Shown here one piece after another: positions 1 to 9,229 of a DNA stretch of 64,000 nt (position 1 is its first letter; each line of letters opens with the position of its first letter). This stretch comes from an uncultured Acidobacteriia bacterium (lineage in GTDB: Bacteria; Acidobacteriota; Terriglobia; Bryobacterales; Bryobacteraceae): NCBI GenBank assembly GCA_903875575.1, contig CAIQWJ010000041.1:1-64000 (forward strand). The letters run 5' to 3'. The notes beneath the pieces are model-generated. The model was not told the DNA's origin. It did not search any database and saw only the letters and a program-made list of their open reading frames with translations. The translations under genes were made by a program, and so were the position numbers.

Positions 1-310
1 GACGAAATAATCGGCTTTGACGGTCAATTCTGCCCGGGGCGCAACGGTTTCGTTCACCCGGCGGTTGCATCACCTGTCGGGCCGCAGAGTGTCCCGCATG
101 CAGTGAATCGTGCCCCGCCAGCCGAAGCAACCTTCTGAATCGCAAAGAGTTTTTCGAATGGAATCAATAGGTTCCGTGTTTCGCCGAACACCGTCGTGTT
201 TTACTGTGAACAACTGAGATGGTTTTGCCTGTGCCGTTTGGCGGCGGCACCGGTTGGTCTCCATCTTCATGGGTGGACAGTTGGATTGGCTGTCCACCCA
301 CCCTAACCTT
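1..310. other. Left-edge stretch without a supportable gene
   Basis: No reading frame here has a convincing start, ribosome binding site and protein-like composition. A minus-strand frame opens with GTG at base 57 and runs off the left edge (VNETVAPRAELTVKADYFV), with a weak AGGTGA about 11 bases upstream. It could be the first 19 residues of a neighbouring gene, but it is too short to judge. The only structured element is the hairpin at 271-299. Confidence 0.4.
271..299 (-). terminator. Perfect 10-bp hairpin after the SDR gene
   Basis: Arms gggtggacag (271-280) and ctgtccaccc (290-299) pair perfectly around a 9-base loop. The hairpin starts 12 bases beyond the SDR stop codon on the minus strand. 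No T-run follows in that direction, so it is either a weak or factor-assisted terminator or a 3'-end stabiliser. Confidence 0.45.
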
Positions 311-1039
311 CTACAGATAAGTCGGTAGAATCTGCATCTCCGGCACCACGGCGCGCTCCGGCAGTTTCGCCACCGCCAGAATTGCCTCCGCCACGTCTTC
401 CGCCTGCAGCGCATGTTGCATCACTTCCGCCGCCGGTTTCACTGGCCGGTTCTCCAGAATTTCCGTATCGACAAGACCTGGACAAATCACGCAGGTCCGT
501 ATACCGTGCTCCTTCTCTTCCACCCGAACGGCGTGCGCCAATCCGAGCACGCCGCGCTTCGCTGCCTGATAGGCCGCTCCCGATACATCGGGCACCAGGC
601 CTGATATGGAGGAAACGTAAATCAGGTACCCGCTTCGTGACTGGCGCATCGCACGCAACACTGCGTGTGTGGCGTAATAGGCACCATTCAGGTTGACGTC
701 CACTACTTTGAGCCAGGTCGGTATATCCAACCGCGAGAGCGCCCGGTTGGGGACATTCGTCCCGCTGACGTAGACCATAAAATCAATCTTGCCCAAAATC
801 TCTTCGGTGTAACGTGCCAGGGACTCCACCTCGAAAGCCTTGGTGACATCACACGCCCGGATCTCAATCGCATGACCCTCCCGCGCTATTTCATCGCGTA
901 ACTCCACAAGCCTGTGCTCGCGTCGCGCGGCTGCCATGACACGCGCGCCCTCGGCTGCAAACAAGCCAGCCACAGCCCGCCCGATTCCGCTCGAAGCCCC
1001 CACCACAAGTACCACCTTGTCACGTAATGAAACCGGCAT
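311..1039 (-). CDS. Short-chain dehydrogenase/reductase (SDR)
   Basis: A 242-residue cytosolic NAD(P)-dependent oxidoreductase of the classical SDR family. The dinucleotide-binding motif GASSGIG is at residues 14-20 after the first beta strand. The catalytic set is visible: serine in YVSSISG near 143-144 and the pair Tyr157 and Lys161 in YQAAK. Length is typical for a classical SDR. The dipeptide ARR after the second strand (around 38-40) suggests an NADPH preference, by family analogy. The substrate cannot be read from the sequence. It diverges from the acyl-CoA carboxylase gene at 1152, so the 112 bases between them must carry both promoters. Family assignment is firm; function within the family is open. 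Confidence 0.85.
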   Translation of the reverse strand: MPVSLRDKVVLVVGASSGIGRAVAGLFAAEGARVMAAARREHRLVELRDEIAREGHAIEIRACDVTKAFEVESLARYTEEILGKIDFMVYVSGTNVPNRALSRLDIPTWLKVVDVNLNGAYYATHAVLRAMRQSRSGYLIYVSSISGLVPDVSGAAYQAAKRGVLGLAHAVRVEEKEHGIRTCVICPGLVDTEILENRPVKPAAEVMQHALQAEDVAEAILAVAKLPERAVVPEMQILPTYL

Positions 1040-1151
1040 GTTTTCCGCGCCCCTTTTTCGCTCGCCTCAACAATATATCGTGCAACTGTGTTTGACTGGC
1101 ACCCGCGACCAAAGCTGACGGCTGATCGCTCACAGCTGATAGCTTATTTGT

Positions 1152-2687
1152 ATGAACCGCCTTGAGGAACTCCGTCGCCGCCATACTGCTGCCGAAGAGG
1201 GCGGAGGTGCGGAGCGGCGCGAACGCCAGCATCGTGAAGGCAAACTTTCGGCGCGCGAACGCGTCGAGTTGTTGCTCGACGAAGGCACCTTCGAAGAGAT
1301 CGACAAGCTGATCGAACACCGTTGCAGGGATTTCGGCATGGACCAGCAGGTCATCCCCGGTGACGGACTGGTGACAGGCTACGGTCGCGTCAGCGGTCGC
1401 CTCACTTTTGTCTTCGCACAGGATTTCACTGTCTTCGGCGGCTCGCTATCAGAAACCAACGCCATCAAGATCTGCAAGGTGATGGATCTCGCCCTCAAGA
1501 CAGGTGCGCCGCTCGTCGGCCTCAACGATTCCGGTGGCGCCCGCATTCAGGAGGGCGTCCTTTCACTGGGCGGGTACGCGGACATCTTCCTGCGAAACAC
1601 TCTCGCCAGCGGCGTGGTGCCGCAGATCTCAGCCGTCATGGGCCCCTGCGCCGGCGGTGCCGTTTACTCCCCCGCCATCACGGATTTCATCTTCATGGTG
1701 GCCGATACGAGCTACATGTTCGTGACCGGGCCCGACGTGATCAAAACCGTCACCCATGAGGACGTCACGAAGGAAGCTCTCGGCGGCTCCATGACGCACA
1801 ATGCCAAAAGCGGCGTGGGCCACTTCATAGCTGCCGACGATAAAGAGTGCATCCAGATGATCCGCGAACTGCTCAGCTATCTGCCGCAGAACAATCGCGA
1901 AGATGCGCCACGCCGCGCCTGCACGGACCCGATCGACCGCGCCGATCCTGAGCTCGACTGCATCGTTCCGCCCGAATCCAACCAACCCTACGACATCAAG
2001 GACGTGATTCATCGTGTGGTGGATGACGCGGAATTCTTCGAAGTCCACGAGCACTTCGCGAGAAACATCGTCGTCGGTTTCGCTCGTCTCGATGGCCGCC
2101 CGGTTGGAATCGTGGCCAACCAGCCTGCTTTTCTCGCTGGGTGCCTCGATATCAATTCATCTGTCAAAGGTGCCCGCTTTGTGCGGTTCTGCGACGCCTT
2201 CAATATTCCGATCATCACTTTTGAAGACGTCCCGGGTTTCCTGCCGGGCACCGATCAGGAATTTGGCGGTATCATTCGTCACGGCGCCAAGCTGCTTTAC
2301 GCGTACGCCGAGGCTACGGTGCCGAAAATCACTGTCATCACCCGCAAGGCGTATGGCGGTGCCTATTGCGTGATGGGCTCCAAACATCTCCGCACGGATG
2401 TCAACCTGGCGTGGCCAACCGCGGAAATCGCGGTCATGGGGGCGGAAGGCGCCGTCAATATCGTTTATCGCCGCGAACTCGCCTCGGGCGACGCAGATCT
2501 CCGCGCGCAGAAGATCGCCGACTTCAACGACCGCTTTGCCAGCCCGTTCGTGGCCGCCGAGCGCGGATTTGTTGACGACGTGATCGAACCCCGCGAGACC
2601 CGTGGCCGCCTCATCCGCAGCCTGCGCATGCTGGAGACGAAAGTGGACACCATGCCGCGGAAGAAGCACGGTAACATCCCGCTTTGA
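1152..2687 (+). CDS. Acyl-CoA carboxylase carboxyltransferase (beta) subunit, propionyl-CoA type
   Basis: A 511-residue carboxyltransferase that moves CO2 from carboxybiotin to an acyl-CoA, or runs the reverse reaction in methylmalonyl-CoA decarboxylase. Length and layout match PccB/MmdA: two crotonase-like halves, with GGARIQEG at residues 128-135 and [12 protein letters not shown] at 164-175 in the acyl-CoA half. The second half carries [13 protein letters not shown], which forms the other oxyanion hole. The ending KHGNIPL is typical of propionyl-CoA carboxylase beta chains. No biotin carboxylase or biotin carrier gene is adjacent, so the partner is encoded elsewhere. The link to propionate is supported by a MeaB-epimerase fusion at 60963, but acetyl-CoA or another short acyl-CoA remains possible. 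Confidence 0.9.
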   Translation: MNRLEELRRRHTAAEEGGGAERRERQHREGKLSARERVELLLDEGTFEEIDKLIEHRCRDFGMDQQVIPGDGLVTGYGRVSGRLTFVFAQDFTVFGGSLSETNAIKICKVMDLALKTGAPLVGLNDSGGARIQEGVLSLGGYADIFLRNTLASGVVPQISAVMGPCAGGAVYSPAITDFIFMVADTSYMFVTGPDVIKTVTHEDVTKEALGGSMTHNAKSGVGHFIAADDKECIQMIRELLSYLPQNNREDAPRRACTDPIDRADPELDCIVPPESNQPYDIKDVIHRVVDDAEFFEVHEHFARNIVVGFARLDGRPVGIVANQPAFLAGCLDINSSVKGARFVRFCDAFNIPIITFEDVPGFLPGTDQEFGGIIRHGAKLLYAYAEATVPKITVITRKAYGGAYCVMGSKHLRTDVNLAWPTAEIAVMGAEGAVNIVYRRELASGDADLRAQKIADFNDRFASPFVAAERGFVDDVIEPRETRGRLIRSLRMLETKVDTMPRKKHGNIPL

Positions 2688-2718
2688 GTGCCGGTGGCGG
2701 ACAGGGTATTCTGGCTGC

Positions 2719-3609
2719 ATGCGCACTCTGCTTCTCACCGTCCTGCTCACGCAAGCGGCACTGCATGCACAAAACGCGGTGCCACAGGTGGCACCGGCGA
2801 AATCTGCCGTCAGATACGGCTCTAATCCATCCGCCGGGAAAACCTTCACGCATGACGGCATCAAGCTCTATTACGAGGTTTACGGCGCAGGTAGCCCCCT
2901 CCTCCTTGTGCATGGCAACGGCGGCAGCATTCATGATCTGTCCGCGCAAATCGATTACTTCCGCAAACGATACAAAGTCATTGCGATGGACAGCCGCGAC
3001 CACGGCAGATCCGCCGACTCTCCGGACAAAATCACGTACGAAAAGATGACTGGCGACCTTGCTGCGCTCCTCGATCATCTCCAGACCGGTCCGGTCGACG
3101 TGCTGGGGTGGAGCGACGGCGGCATCGAAGCGCTTTTGCTCGGCGCCCAATACCCGTCAAAAGTGAAGAAACTCGCCGCTATGGCAGCCAACCTGGACCC
3201 CTCGCCGAGCGCCATCTATCCTGAAGTCGTCGCCTTGGTCGAGACCATGCTGAAGGGTATCTCGCCCGCCGAACGAGAAACTCCGGCCGGGAAGCGCGAT
3301 CTTAAAGTCACCCAAATGCTCCTCGACGAGCCGCATATCAACCCGTCGGATCTGGAAAAAATTTCCGCGCCAACCCTGGTCCTGGCCGCCGACCATGACC
3401 TCATCCGTGACGAACACACCCTTGTGATCTACCACCACATCCCCAATAGCCAGCTTTGCATCTTCCCAAACGCTACCCATCTGATTCCCTATGACGACCC
3501 CGCCACCTTCAACGCGGTGGTTGATCGCTTCCTCCGGACGCCCTTCGTGAAGAAGGATCGAATTTCGGATACGATGAAGTCATTCGATGCGATGCGCGCC
3601 AGGAAGTAG
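2719..3609 (+). CDS. Exported alpha/beta hydrolase
   Basis: A 296-residue serine hydrolase. I chose the ATG at 2719 because it begins a clear signal peptide (MRTLLLTVLLTQAALHA, cleavage after AHA-like alanines near residue 17). The longer frame from 2602 overlaps the carboxylase and has no protein-like character. HGNGG at 65-69 supplies the oxyanion hole, Ser132 in GWSDG is the nucleophile, Asp225 or Asp227 (AADHD) is the acid and His254 (NATHL) the base. It resembles peroxidase/esterase-type alpha/beta hydrolases, but the substrate is unknown. The start lies 31 bases after the carboxylase stop, so the two may be co-transcribed. Confidence 0.85.
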   Translation: MRTLLLTVLLTQAALHAQNAVPQVAPAKSAVRYGSNPSAGKTFTHDGIKLYYEVYGAGSPLLLVHGNGGSIHDLSAQIDYFRKRYKVIAMDSRDHGRSADSPDKITYEKMTGDLAALLDHLQTGPVDVLGWSDGGIEALLLGAQYPSKVKKLAAMAANLDPSPSAIYPEVVALVETMLKGISPAERETPAGKRDLKVTQMLLDEPHINPSDLEKISAPTLVLAADHDLIRDEHTLVIYHHIPNSQLCIFPNATHLIPYDDPATFNAVVDRFLRTPFVKKDRISDTMKSFDAMRARK

Positions 3610-3701
3610 CGCTCAGGTCCGTCCGGGTGGCCGCGCCAGGCAACTTGTTTTGGTACAACCATTTGCGCGAAAAACCTTGCGTCAAATCTTGACCCAAATA
3701 C

Positions 3702-3730
3702 TGTTCTTTTGGCAAGTTTGACCATATAAT
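3702..3730 (+). promoter_or_regulatory. Candidate promoter before the sugar cluster
   Basis: A perfect TATAAT (3725-3730) lies 44 bases before the ATG at 3775 in a locally AT-rich stretch. The -35 box at the right distance (TGTTCT, 3702-3707) is poor. Better -35 matches (TTGACC at 3689 and 3718) are at unsuitable spacing. Supported mainly by the -10 and by its position at the head of a co-directional gene run. Confidence 0.35.
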
Positions 3731-3774
3731 AGTCCTTCCCGTTCCCGTAGCGGCTAAGGACTTTTCTTTCTCAA

Positions 3775-4995
3775 ATGTTGACCCAGTCGGAAGTCCGCGA
3801 CGCCATCGGCGACGGAGCCGGAATCCTCAGGCTCGAACCCAATTGGGTTCCCCGGTCTTTTATGATTCCTGGTCGGCGTCTCAGGCTCCATCCGGATGAC
3901 CTGTATGCCTACGGTGGCCATCGCGGCGGCATCAATGAGCGCTGGTTCGCGTCCACCACAAAAGCGGCCAACGGTCCCGAGACCACAGAGTTTGAAGGCC
4001 TCAGCTTTGTCCGCCACGCCAACGGTTCGCATTTTCTCCTGAGGGAAGCAATGGACGTAGCCGGGGACGATGTGCTTGGCTCTGCCATGGCCCGCGAAGG
4101 TGGCTGGCATCTCCTCTGTAAGTTCTTCGACAACATGGGGCCCATCCCGCACCACATGCACCAGAGCGATGAATTCGCTGCATTGGTGGGACAGAAGGGC
4201 AAACCGGAAGCCTATTTCTTTCCTCCGCAATACAATCAGGTGGAAAACAATTTTCCATATACATTCATGGGGCTGGAGCCGGGTACCTCAAAGGACAACA
4301 TCCGGACCTGCCTTGGCAACTGGAATCAGGGCGACAACGGCATCCTGAACCATTCGCGCGCCTACCGACTCATCCCCGGCGAAGGCTGGCAGATCAATCC
4401 CGGCGTGTTGCACGCTCCAGGTTCCCTGGTGACCTACGAACCGCAGGTGGCGAGCGACGTCTTCTCCATGTTCCAGTCGCTTGTTGAAGGCCGCGTAGTC
4501 GATCGAAATCTGCTGACGAAAGATGTTCTGCCGGCATACCACAATGATCTCGATTACCTGATTTCCATGCTGGACTGGGAAGCCAACGTAAATGAGCGAT
4601 TCGCCGAATCCAATAAGTGCCATCCACGTCCAGTCCGGCCGATAGCCGAAATGCAGCATCTGGGCTATCGGGAAAACTGGATCGCCTACGGCACTTCCTT
4701 GTACTCTGCGAAGGAACTCACTGTCTTCCCCGGCCGCGCGGTGACACTCAAAGATGCCGAAGCATATGGCATCATCGTTACGCAGGGCGCGGGAAGATTT
4801 GGCATTTATGACGCAATGGCACCGTCTATGATTCGATTTGGAGAGATGACGCAGGACGAGTTCTTTGTGACCGCCGGTGCGGCACAGTCCGGCGTACGGA
4901 TTGTTAATAACAGCGATTCCGAGCCACTGGTCATCCTGAAACATTTTGGACCCAACAATCCCGATGCAGCCCTGTTGCGGGAGAAACGTCAGTAA
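3775..4995 (+). CDS. Large cupin protein, possible sugar isomerase-like metalloenzyme
   Basis: A 406-residue cytosolic protein of unassigned function with a complete cupin metal site: HMHQSDE gives His127, His129 and Glu133, and NPGVLH gives His213. The HxHxxxE...H arrangement and the two-lobed length recall type I phosphomannose isomerase and other large bicupins. It lacks the other PMI signatures I would look for, so I do not call it manA. A second beta-rich lobe fills the C-terminal half. No good ribosome site is near; AAGGA sits 15 bases before the ATG. It leads a plus-strand series with two TIM-barrel isomerase-like proteins and a Gfo/Idh/MocA oxidoreductase, which suggests a sugar or sugar-acid substrate. 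Confidence 0.75.
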   Translation: MLTQSEVRDAIGDGAGILRLEPNWVPRSFMIPGRRLRLHPDDLYAYGGHRGGINERWFASTTKAANGPETTEFEGLSFVRHANGSHFLLREAMDVAGDDVLGSAMAREGGWHLLCKFFDNMGPIPHHMHQSDEFAALVGQKGKPEAYFFPPQYNQVENNFPYTFMGLEPGTSKDNIRTCLGNWNQGDNGILNHSRAYRLIPGEGWQINPGVLHAPGSLVTYEPQVASDVFSMFQSLVEGRVVDRNLLTKDVLPAYHNDLDYLISMLDWEANVNERFAESNKCHPRPVRPIAEMQHLGYRENWIAYGTSLYSAKELTVFPGRAVTLKDAEAYGIIVTQGAGRFGIYDAMAPSMIRFGEMTQDEFFVTAGAAQSGVRIVNNSDSEPLVILKHFGPNNPDAALLREKRQ

Positions 4996-5051
4996 CTGCG
5001 GCGCAGTATGCCGATGCACAATGATCAACCAAGGCTTTCACGGAGAACACC

Positions 5052-6113
5052 ATGAGTACTCAAAACCTGCATAAATATCCAGCAATTCACAATGCGATGT
5101 GGCCCGGTCTGGTGGGCAAGGGCGGCGACGGCCCCGGTGCCGAACCACCTATCGACCTTGAGACCATGCTCGACCTCACCGCCAGCGCGGAAGTCGACGG
5201 CATCAAATTTGACGGTGTCGACATCTTCCTTTCTCTCCCGCACACCGACATCGATTCATCCGACGACGACCTGAAGAAGCTTGCCGATTCCGTCGCCCGT
5301 CGTGGCCTCGTCATCGGTTCTCTGGTCGCTCCGGTCTGGCCTCCCACGGGTGGTGGTTCCGCGATGGGCAGCGCCGAAGAGCGTGCCGCGTTCGTGGGGC
5401 AGGTACGCAAGGCCTGCGCAATCGGCAAGAAACTCAAAGATCTGGGCATTCGCAAGTACGGTGTCGTCCGTATTGACTCCGCTTGTGGGCCTGGTGACTG
5501 GGCAGCGGATCCGGCTGGCAACACCAAAAAGATCGCTGCGACCTTCCGCGATGCTGCTGCTGTCGCGGAAAGCTACGGCGAGCGTCTCGCGGCGGAAGGC
5601 GAAATCTGCTGGGGTGGCATGCACAGCTGGAAATATCTCGCTGAACTGATGGAGGAAACGGACCGTCCCGCCACAGTCGGCATCCAGGCCGATATGGCGC
5701 ACCTCTCCCTGTACACCCTTGGCTACAACGCGCCAGAACATCGCATCCTGCCCGAAGACTACGATTGGAAAGATATTTCTGTCTTCGAAGATGCCACTCG
5801 TACCATGGCGCAGGTTCTCCGCCCCTGGATCAAAGATTTCCATGTTGCCCAGAACGACGCTACTGTGAAGGGCCAGGGCTCTCACGATAAGACGGGTCGG
5901 CACTGCCTCCCGAAAGATCCGAATGGCAAGATCAACATCCCCACCGTCGCCGGTATCTGGCTGCGTGACGACAACGGCGTGGTGACCAAATCCACGCAGC
6001 ACATCTGCTGGGATGGCTGCATGTTCCCGAATGACGTGATGAGTTCGGCCTCTACCTGGCGGGACGTGCTTTCCGCAATGATTTCTGTGCGGAACGCGCA
6101 CGGCTGGGACTAA
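5052..6113 (+). CDS. Xylose isomerase-like TIM-barrel protein (sugar phosphate isomerase/epimerase family)
   Basis: A 353-residue cytosolic protein of the AP endonuclease family 2 / xylose-isomerase-like TIM-barrel group. Characteristic segments are [13 protein letters not shown] near residues 46-58, acidic metal-ligand candidates in [11 protein letters not shown] around residue 180, QADMAHL near 218 and KDFHVAQND near 265. Relatives isomerise or epimerise sugars, or cleave 3-keto-glycosides by beta-elimination with a divalent metal. A GGAG ribosome site lies 6 bases before the ATG. It sits between the cupin gene and an oxidoreductase gene only 35 bases downstream, consistent with one operon. 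It is cytosolic, unlike the exported paralogue at 8380. Confidence 0.85.
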   Translation: MSTQNLHKYPAIHNAMWPGLVGKGGDGPGAEPPIDLETMLDLTASAEVDGIKFDGVDIFLSLPHTDIDSSDDDLKKLADSVARRGLVIGSLVAPVWPPTGGGSAMGSAEERAAFVGQVRKACAIGKKLKDLGIRKYGVVRIDSACGPGDWAADPAGNTKKIAATFRDAAAVAESYGERLAAEGEICWGGMHSWKYLAELMEETDRPATVGIQADMAHLSLYTLGYNAPEHRILPEDYDWKDISVFEDATRTMAQVLRPWIKDFHVAQNDATVKGQGSHDKTGRHCLPKDPNGKINIPTVAGIWLRDDNGVVTKSTQHICWDGCMFPNDVMSSASTWRDVLSAMISVRNAHGWD

Positions 6114-6148
6114 AATCAATTCCGGGAAACAATCAAAAGGAAAATCCA

Positions 6149-7291
6149 ATGGCAAAGAAACATCTGAATATCGGATTAGTCGGCTACGGCTTCATGGGCC
6201 GAACCCACTCGAATGCATACCGGCAGGCTCCGGTCTTTTTCGATCTTCCCTACACGCTCGGCCTCAAAGCAGTCTGCGCCCGCAATCCTGAGCGCGCGAA
6301 GACCTTCGCCGATAACTGGGGTTACGAATCCTTCGAAACCGACTGGCGCAAGCTGATTGACCGCAAGGATATCGACATCATCGATATCGCCAGCCCCAAC
6401 GACACACACCATGACATTGCCATCGCCGCCGCGAAGGCCGGCAAGATGGTGCTCTGCGAGAAGCCGCTCGGTCGCAACGCGGCCGAGGCCAAAGCCATGG
6501 TGGATGCAGTGGAAGAAGCGAAGGTCGCCAACATGGTCTGGTACAACTACCGCCGTGTTCCCGCCGTCGTATTGCTCAAGCACCTTATCGACGAAGGTCG
6601 CCTCGGCCGGATTTTCCACTACCGCACGAAGTTCCTTCAGGACTGGACTATCTCTCAGGATTTGCCGCAGGGCGGGGAAGGTCTCTGGCGTCTGGATGCC
6701 TCGGTAGCCGGTTCGGGTGTGACTGGCGATCTGCTGGCGCATAACATCGACACCGCGCTCTGGCTGAATGGCGGTATCAACGAAGTGGTAGCCATGACGG
6801 AAACGTTCATCAAGGCCCGCAAACACAATCTGACGGGCGAGATGACGCCGGTGAATATCGACGACGCCAGCCTCTTCATGTGCCGGTTTGCGAATGGGTC
6901 GCTTGCCTCGTTTGAAGCCACCCGCTACGCCCGCGGCCACAAAGCACTCTACACTCTCGAAATCAACGGTGAAAAGGCGTCGGCCATTTGGGATCTGCAT
7001 GATCTGCATCGTCTCCAGTGGTACGATCACACCGACGAAGGCCGGTTGCGCGGCTGGCGCAGCATTCACATCACGGACGGCGACCATCCCTACATGAAGA
7101 ACTGGTGGGTTCCCGGTCTCCAGATCGGCTACGAACACACGTTCACGCATCAGGTGGCGGACTTCCTCACCGCGCTGGGTAAGGGCGAACAGGTCGCGCC
7201 GACATTCAAAGATGGCCTGGCTTGCGATTTCGTCACCGACGCTGTTCTGGAATCCGCAAAGTCCCGTCAGTGGGAGAAGGTTAAGGCATAA
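6149..7291 (+). CDS. Gfo/Idh/MocA family oxidoreductase
   Basis: A 380-residue NAD(P)-dependent dehydrogenase. The Rossmann motif GYGFMG (12-17) follows the first strand, and CEKPLG (103-108) carries the conserved Lys105 at the nicotinamide site. The C-terminal two thirds form the usual beta-sheet substrate domain. Relatives oxidise hydroxyls of sugars, inositols or glycosides, often at C3. No signal peptide is present. An AAAGGAAAAT ribosome site precedes the ATG. Its stop codon abuts the ATG of the DUF1080 gene (no gap), strong evidence for co-transcription. With the TIM-barrel and DUF1080 neighbours it fits a pathway where a keto-sugar is made and then cleaved. The exact substrate is unknown. 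Confidence 0.9.
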   Translation: MAKKHLNIGLVGYGFMGRTHSNAYRQAPVFFDLPYTLGLKAVCARNPERAKTFADNWGYESFETDWRKLIDRKDIDIIDIASPNDTHHDIAIAAAKAGKMVLCEKPLGRNAAEAKAMVDAVEEAKVANMVWYNYRRVPAVVLLKHLIDEGRLGRIFHYRTKFLQDWTISQDLPQGGEGLWRLDASVAGSGVTGDLLAHNIDTALWLNGGINEVVAMTETFIKARKHNLTGEMTPVNIDDASLFMCRFANGSLASFEATRYARGHKALYTLEINGEKASAIWDLHDLHRLQWYDHTDEGRLRGWRSIHITDGDHPYMKNWWVPGLQIGYEHTFTHQVADFLTALGKGEQVAPTFKDGLACDFVTDAVLESAKSRQWEKVKA

Positions 7292-8269
7292 ATGAAAATC
7301 ACAACAAAGAAATCAGCGGCGTTTGCCGCAACCCTGTCCGCGGCTGCCTTCATGGCGATGTACGTGGTACCAGCGTCCTCGCAACCGCCCGCCGGCGCAC
7401 CAGGTGCGTCTGGTGCCTCCGGCCGTGGGCGCGGTGGTGGTGGGGGATTCACCCACGCTCCTGCCGCGGACTTCAACAATCACGACGGCTTCACGTCGAT
7501 TTACGATGGCAAGAGTCTTGCCGGGTGGGATGGCGACGCGAATCTCTGGTCCGTCAGGGATGGCGCGATCTACATCGCAGCTACTTGCGAGAAACCGACA
7601 GGTACGGTCTATCTGGTCTGGCAGGGCGGCGAAGTCGGCGACTTTGATCTGAAGCTTGAGATGAAGGGCACCGGCAGCATCAACGGCGGGGTGCAGTATC
7701 GCAGCTGGATAACCTCTGACCCCAATGCTCCGCAGCAGCCCGGTCGTGGCGGTGGAGCCGGTGGCGGTGGTGGCGCGCGTGGCGGCAGCGGGCGCGGCCC
7801 TGGCGGCGGCTCTGGCGGCTTCGGTGCCGGGCGTGGCCCGGCAGCCCCGTGCCCCAGCGGTCAGCCCCGTGGAACGGCTCCGGATCGTGCCAGCCAGCTG
7901 AAGTGGGATATGGGCGGTCCGCAGTATGATTTCGACAACAACAATCAGTACCCTGGTCAGCTGTATGAGCAGGCCACCGGTCGTGGCATCATCGCCTGGA
8001 AGGGCGAGGTTGTCGAAACCCTCGAAGGCGGCAGGAAGCAGCTCCTTTCCTCCCTCGGTGATGTCTCTTCGTACTACAACAAGGACAACTGGAATACTCT
8101 GGAAATCATCGCCATCGGCAACGTGATGAGCCACTTCATGAACGGTCATCTGATGTCGGTCACCATCGACAACGAGAAGTCGCGCTTCCATCCAAAGGGT
8201 AAGATCGGTATTGAAGTCGAAGCGACCGGCGAGTTGTTCACCCGTAACATCTGGCTGAAGAAGTACTGA
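7292..8269 (+). CDS. Exported DUF1080 (3-keto-disaccharide hydrolase-like) protein
   Basis: A 325-residue protein with an N-terminal signal peptide (hydrophobic core AAFMAMYVV, cleavage near the SSQ that follows) and a concanavalin-like DUF1080 fold. Typical DUF1080 segments are FTSIYDGKSLAGWDGD (about 70-85), GGVQYRSWI, and the closing GKIGIEVEATGELFTRNIWL. DUF1080 members have been described as acting on 3-keto-glycosides. A long Gly/Arg-rich insertion (about residues 150-180) splits the domain, and another Gly-rich stretch follows the signal peptide. The start immediately follows the oxidoreductase stop, and a strong terminator lies 34 bases after the gene, closing the operon. The enzymatic role is inferred from family and neighbours. 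Confidence 0.85.
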   Translation: MKITTKKSAAFAATLSAAAFMAMYVVPASSQPPAGAPGASGASGRGRGGGGGFTHAPAADFNNHDGFTSIYDGKSLAGWDGDANLWSVRDGAIYIAATCEKPTGTVYLVWQGGEVGDFDLKLEMKGTGSINGGVQYRSWITSDPNAPQQPGRGGGAGGGGGARGGSGRGPGGGSGGFGAGRGPAAPCPSGQPRGTAPDRASQLKWDMGGPQYDFDNNNQYPGQLYEQATGRGIIAWKGEVVETLEGGRKQLLSSLGDVSSYYNKDNWNTLEIIAIGNVMSHFMNGHLMSVTIDNEKSRFHPKGKIGIEVEATGELFTRNIWLKKY

Positions 8270-8302
8270 TGTACCGGTTCAGGCATTATTGCAATACTGA
8301 GG

Positions 8303-8344
8303 ACGCCCCGAACGCAGCTCTGCGTTCAGGGGCGTTTTCCTTTT
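8303..8344 (+). terminator. Strong intrinsic terminator after the DUF1080 gene
   Basis: A long hairpin pairs acgcccc and gaacgcag (8303-8317) with ctgcgttc and ggggcgt (8320-8335), with one bulged A, and is followed by a T-rich tail (8335-8344). It ends the transcript beginning near 3775 and separates it from the gene at 8380. Confidence 0.85.
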
Positions 8345-8379
8345 GGGTCCGTGATATATAGTGTCGGAAGGTCAATCCT

Positions 8380-9225
8380 ATGAACCGCAGATCATTTTTC
8401 GCTTCGTCAGCAGCCGTCACCGCCGGCGCGCTTTCCAGTTCAACTCCGGTAGCCGCAGCCGAAGGCAAATTTCAGCTCGGCTCCGTCACTTACAACCTGC
8501 TCCAGAATATGGATCTCGAAACCTGCATCACGACGCTTGAGAAAGCCGGTTACGCAGCCATTGAACTGCGCACCACTCACAAGCACGGTGTGGAACCTTC
8601 CATCGACGCCGCCGCCCGCGTCAAAGTGAAGGAACGCTTCGCTCGCTCCAAAGTCCGGCTGCTGAGCTACGGCAGCACCTGCGAATTTCAGTCACCTGAC
8701 GAAGCTGTTCGTCGGCAGCAGATTGAAATCGGTAAGACCTTCGTGGACCTGGCGAAGGACACTGGCGCTCTCGCCGTCAAAGTGCGCCCCAACGGACTCC
8801 CCGCCGGCGTTCCGGTGGAAACAACCGTGAAGAACATCGCTGGCGGCCTCCACGAATTGGCCGACTACGGCCAGTCGAAGGGCATTGAAATCTGGATGGA
8901 AGTCCACGGCTCCAAGACTCAGGAATTCCCGCTGGCCTCGCAAATCCTTCGCGCCGCCGACCACAAGAACGTCGGTGCCTGCTGGAACTCCAACCCCACC
9001 GATGTCGTGGATGGCTCCGTCAAACAGGCCTTCGCCGCACTGGGACCGTTCATTCGCAACTGCCACATCACGGAACTGACCAGCGGTTATCCGTACCGCG
9101 AATTCTTTGGATTGCTGCGCGCGTCCGGCTACTCCCGATACACTCTGGCTGAGGTCAACGAGAGCAAGGAAACGGATCGCTTCATGCTGTATTACCGTGC
9201 TTTGTGGGAACAGCTGAACAGCTAA
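8380..9225 (+). CDS. Tat-exported xylose isomerase-like TIM-barrel protein
   Basis: A 281-residue member of the sugar phosphate isomerase/epimerase TIM-barrel family. The start MNRRSFFASSAAVTAG is a Tat-type signal (twin Arg, FF, alanine-rich core, AAA cleavage site near residue 27), so the enzyme should work folded in the periplasm. Family features include GYAAIELRTTHKHG near 60 with likely ligand Glu, EIWMEVHG near 175, GACWNSNPTDV near 205, and NCHITEL near 228. Export is unusual for intracellular sugar isomerases but known for family members acting on keto-glycosides outside the cytoplasm. It follows a terminator, so it probably has its own promoter. The next gene starts 5 bases after its stop. 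Confidence 0.85.
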   Translation: MNRRSFFASSAAVTAGALSSSTPVAAAEGKFQLGSVTYNLLQNMDLETCITTLEKAGYAAIELRTTHKHGVEPSIDAAARVKVKERFARSKVRLLSYGSTCEFQSPDEAVRRQQIEIGKTFVDLAKDTGALAVKVRPNGLPAGVPVETTVKNIAGGLHELADYGQSKGIEIWMEVHGSKTQEFPLASQILRAADHKNVGACWNSNPTDVVDGSVKQAFAALGPFIRNCHITELTSGYPYREFFGLLRASGYSRYTLAEVNESKETDRFMLYYRALWEQLNS

Positions 9226-9229
9226 CACC

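Noticed and set aside
1-57. Possible beginning of a minus-strand gene running off the left edge
   Set aside because: Only 19 codons are visible, the start would be GTG and the ribosome site is weak.
3689-3730. TTGACC boxes at 3689 and 3718 as -35 partners of TATAAT at 3725
   Set aside because: Spacers are 30 and 1 bases, far from 17.
5256-6155. A 299-codon frame opposite the TIM-barrel gene
   Set aside because: No start signal, no family, and a firm gene on the other strand.
7740-7850. Repetitive GGC/CGT DNA in the DUF1080 gene as a repeat array
   Set aside because: It is in frame and encodes a Gly/Arg-rich protein insertion; there are no regular spacers or units.
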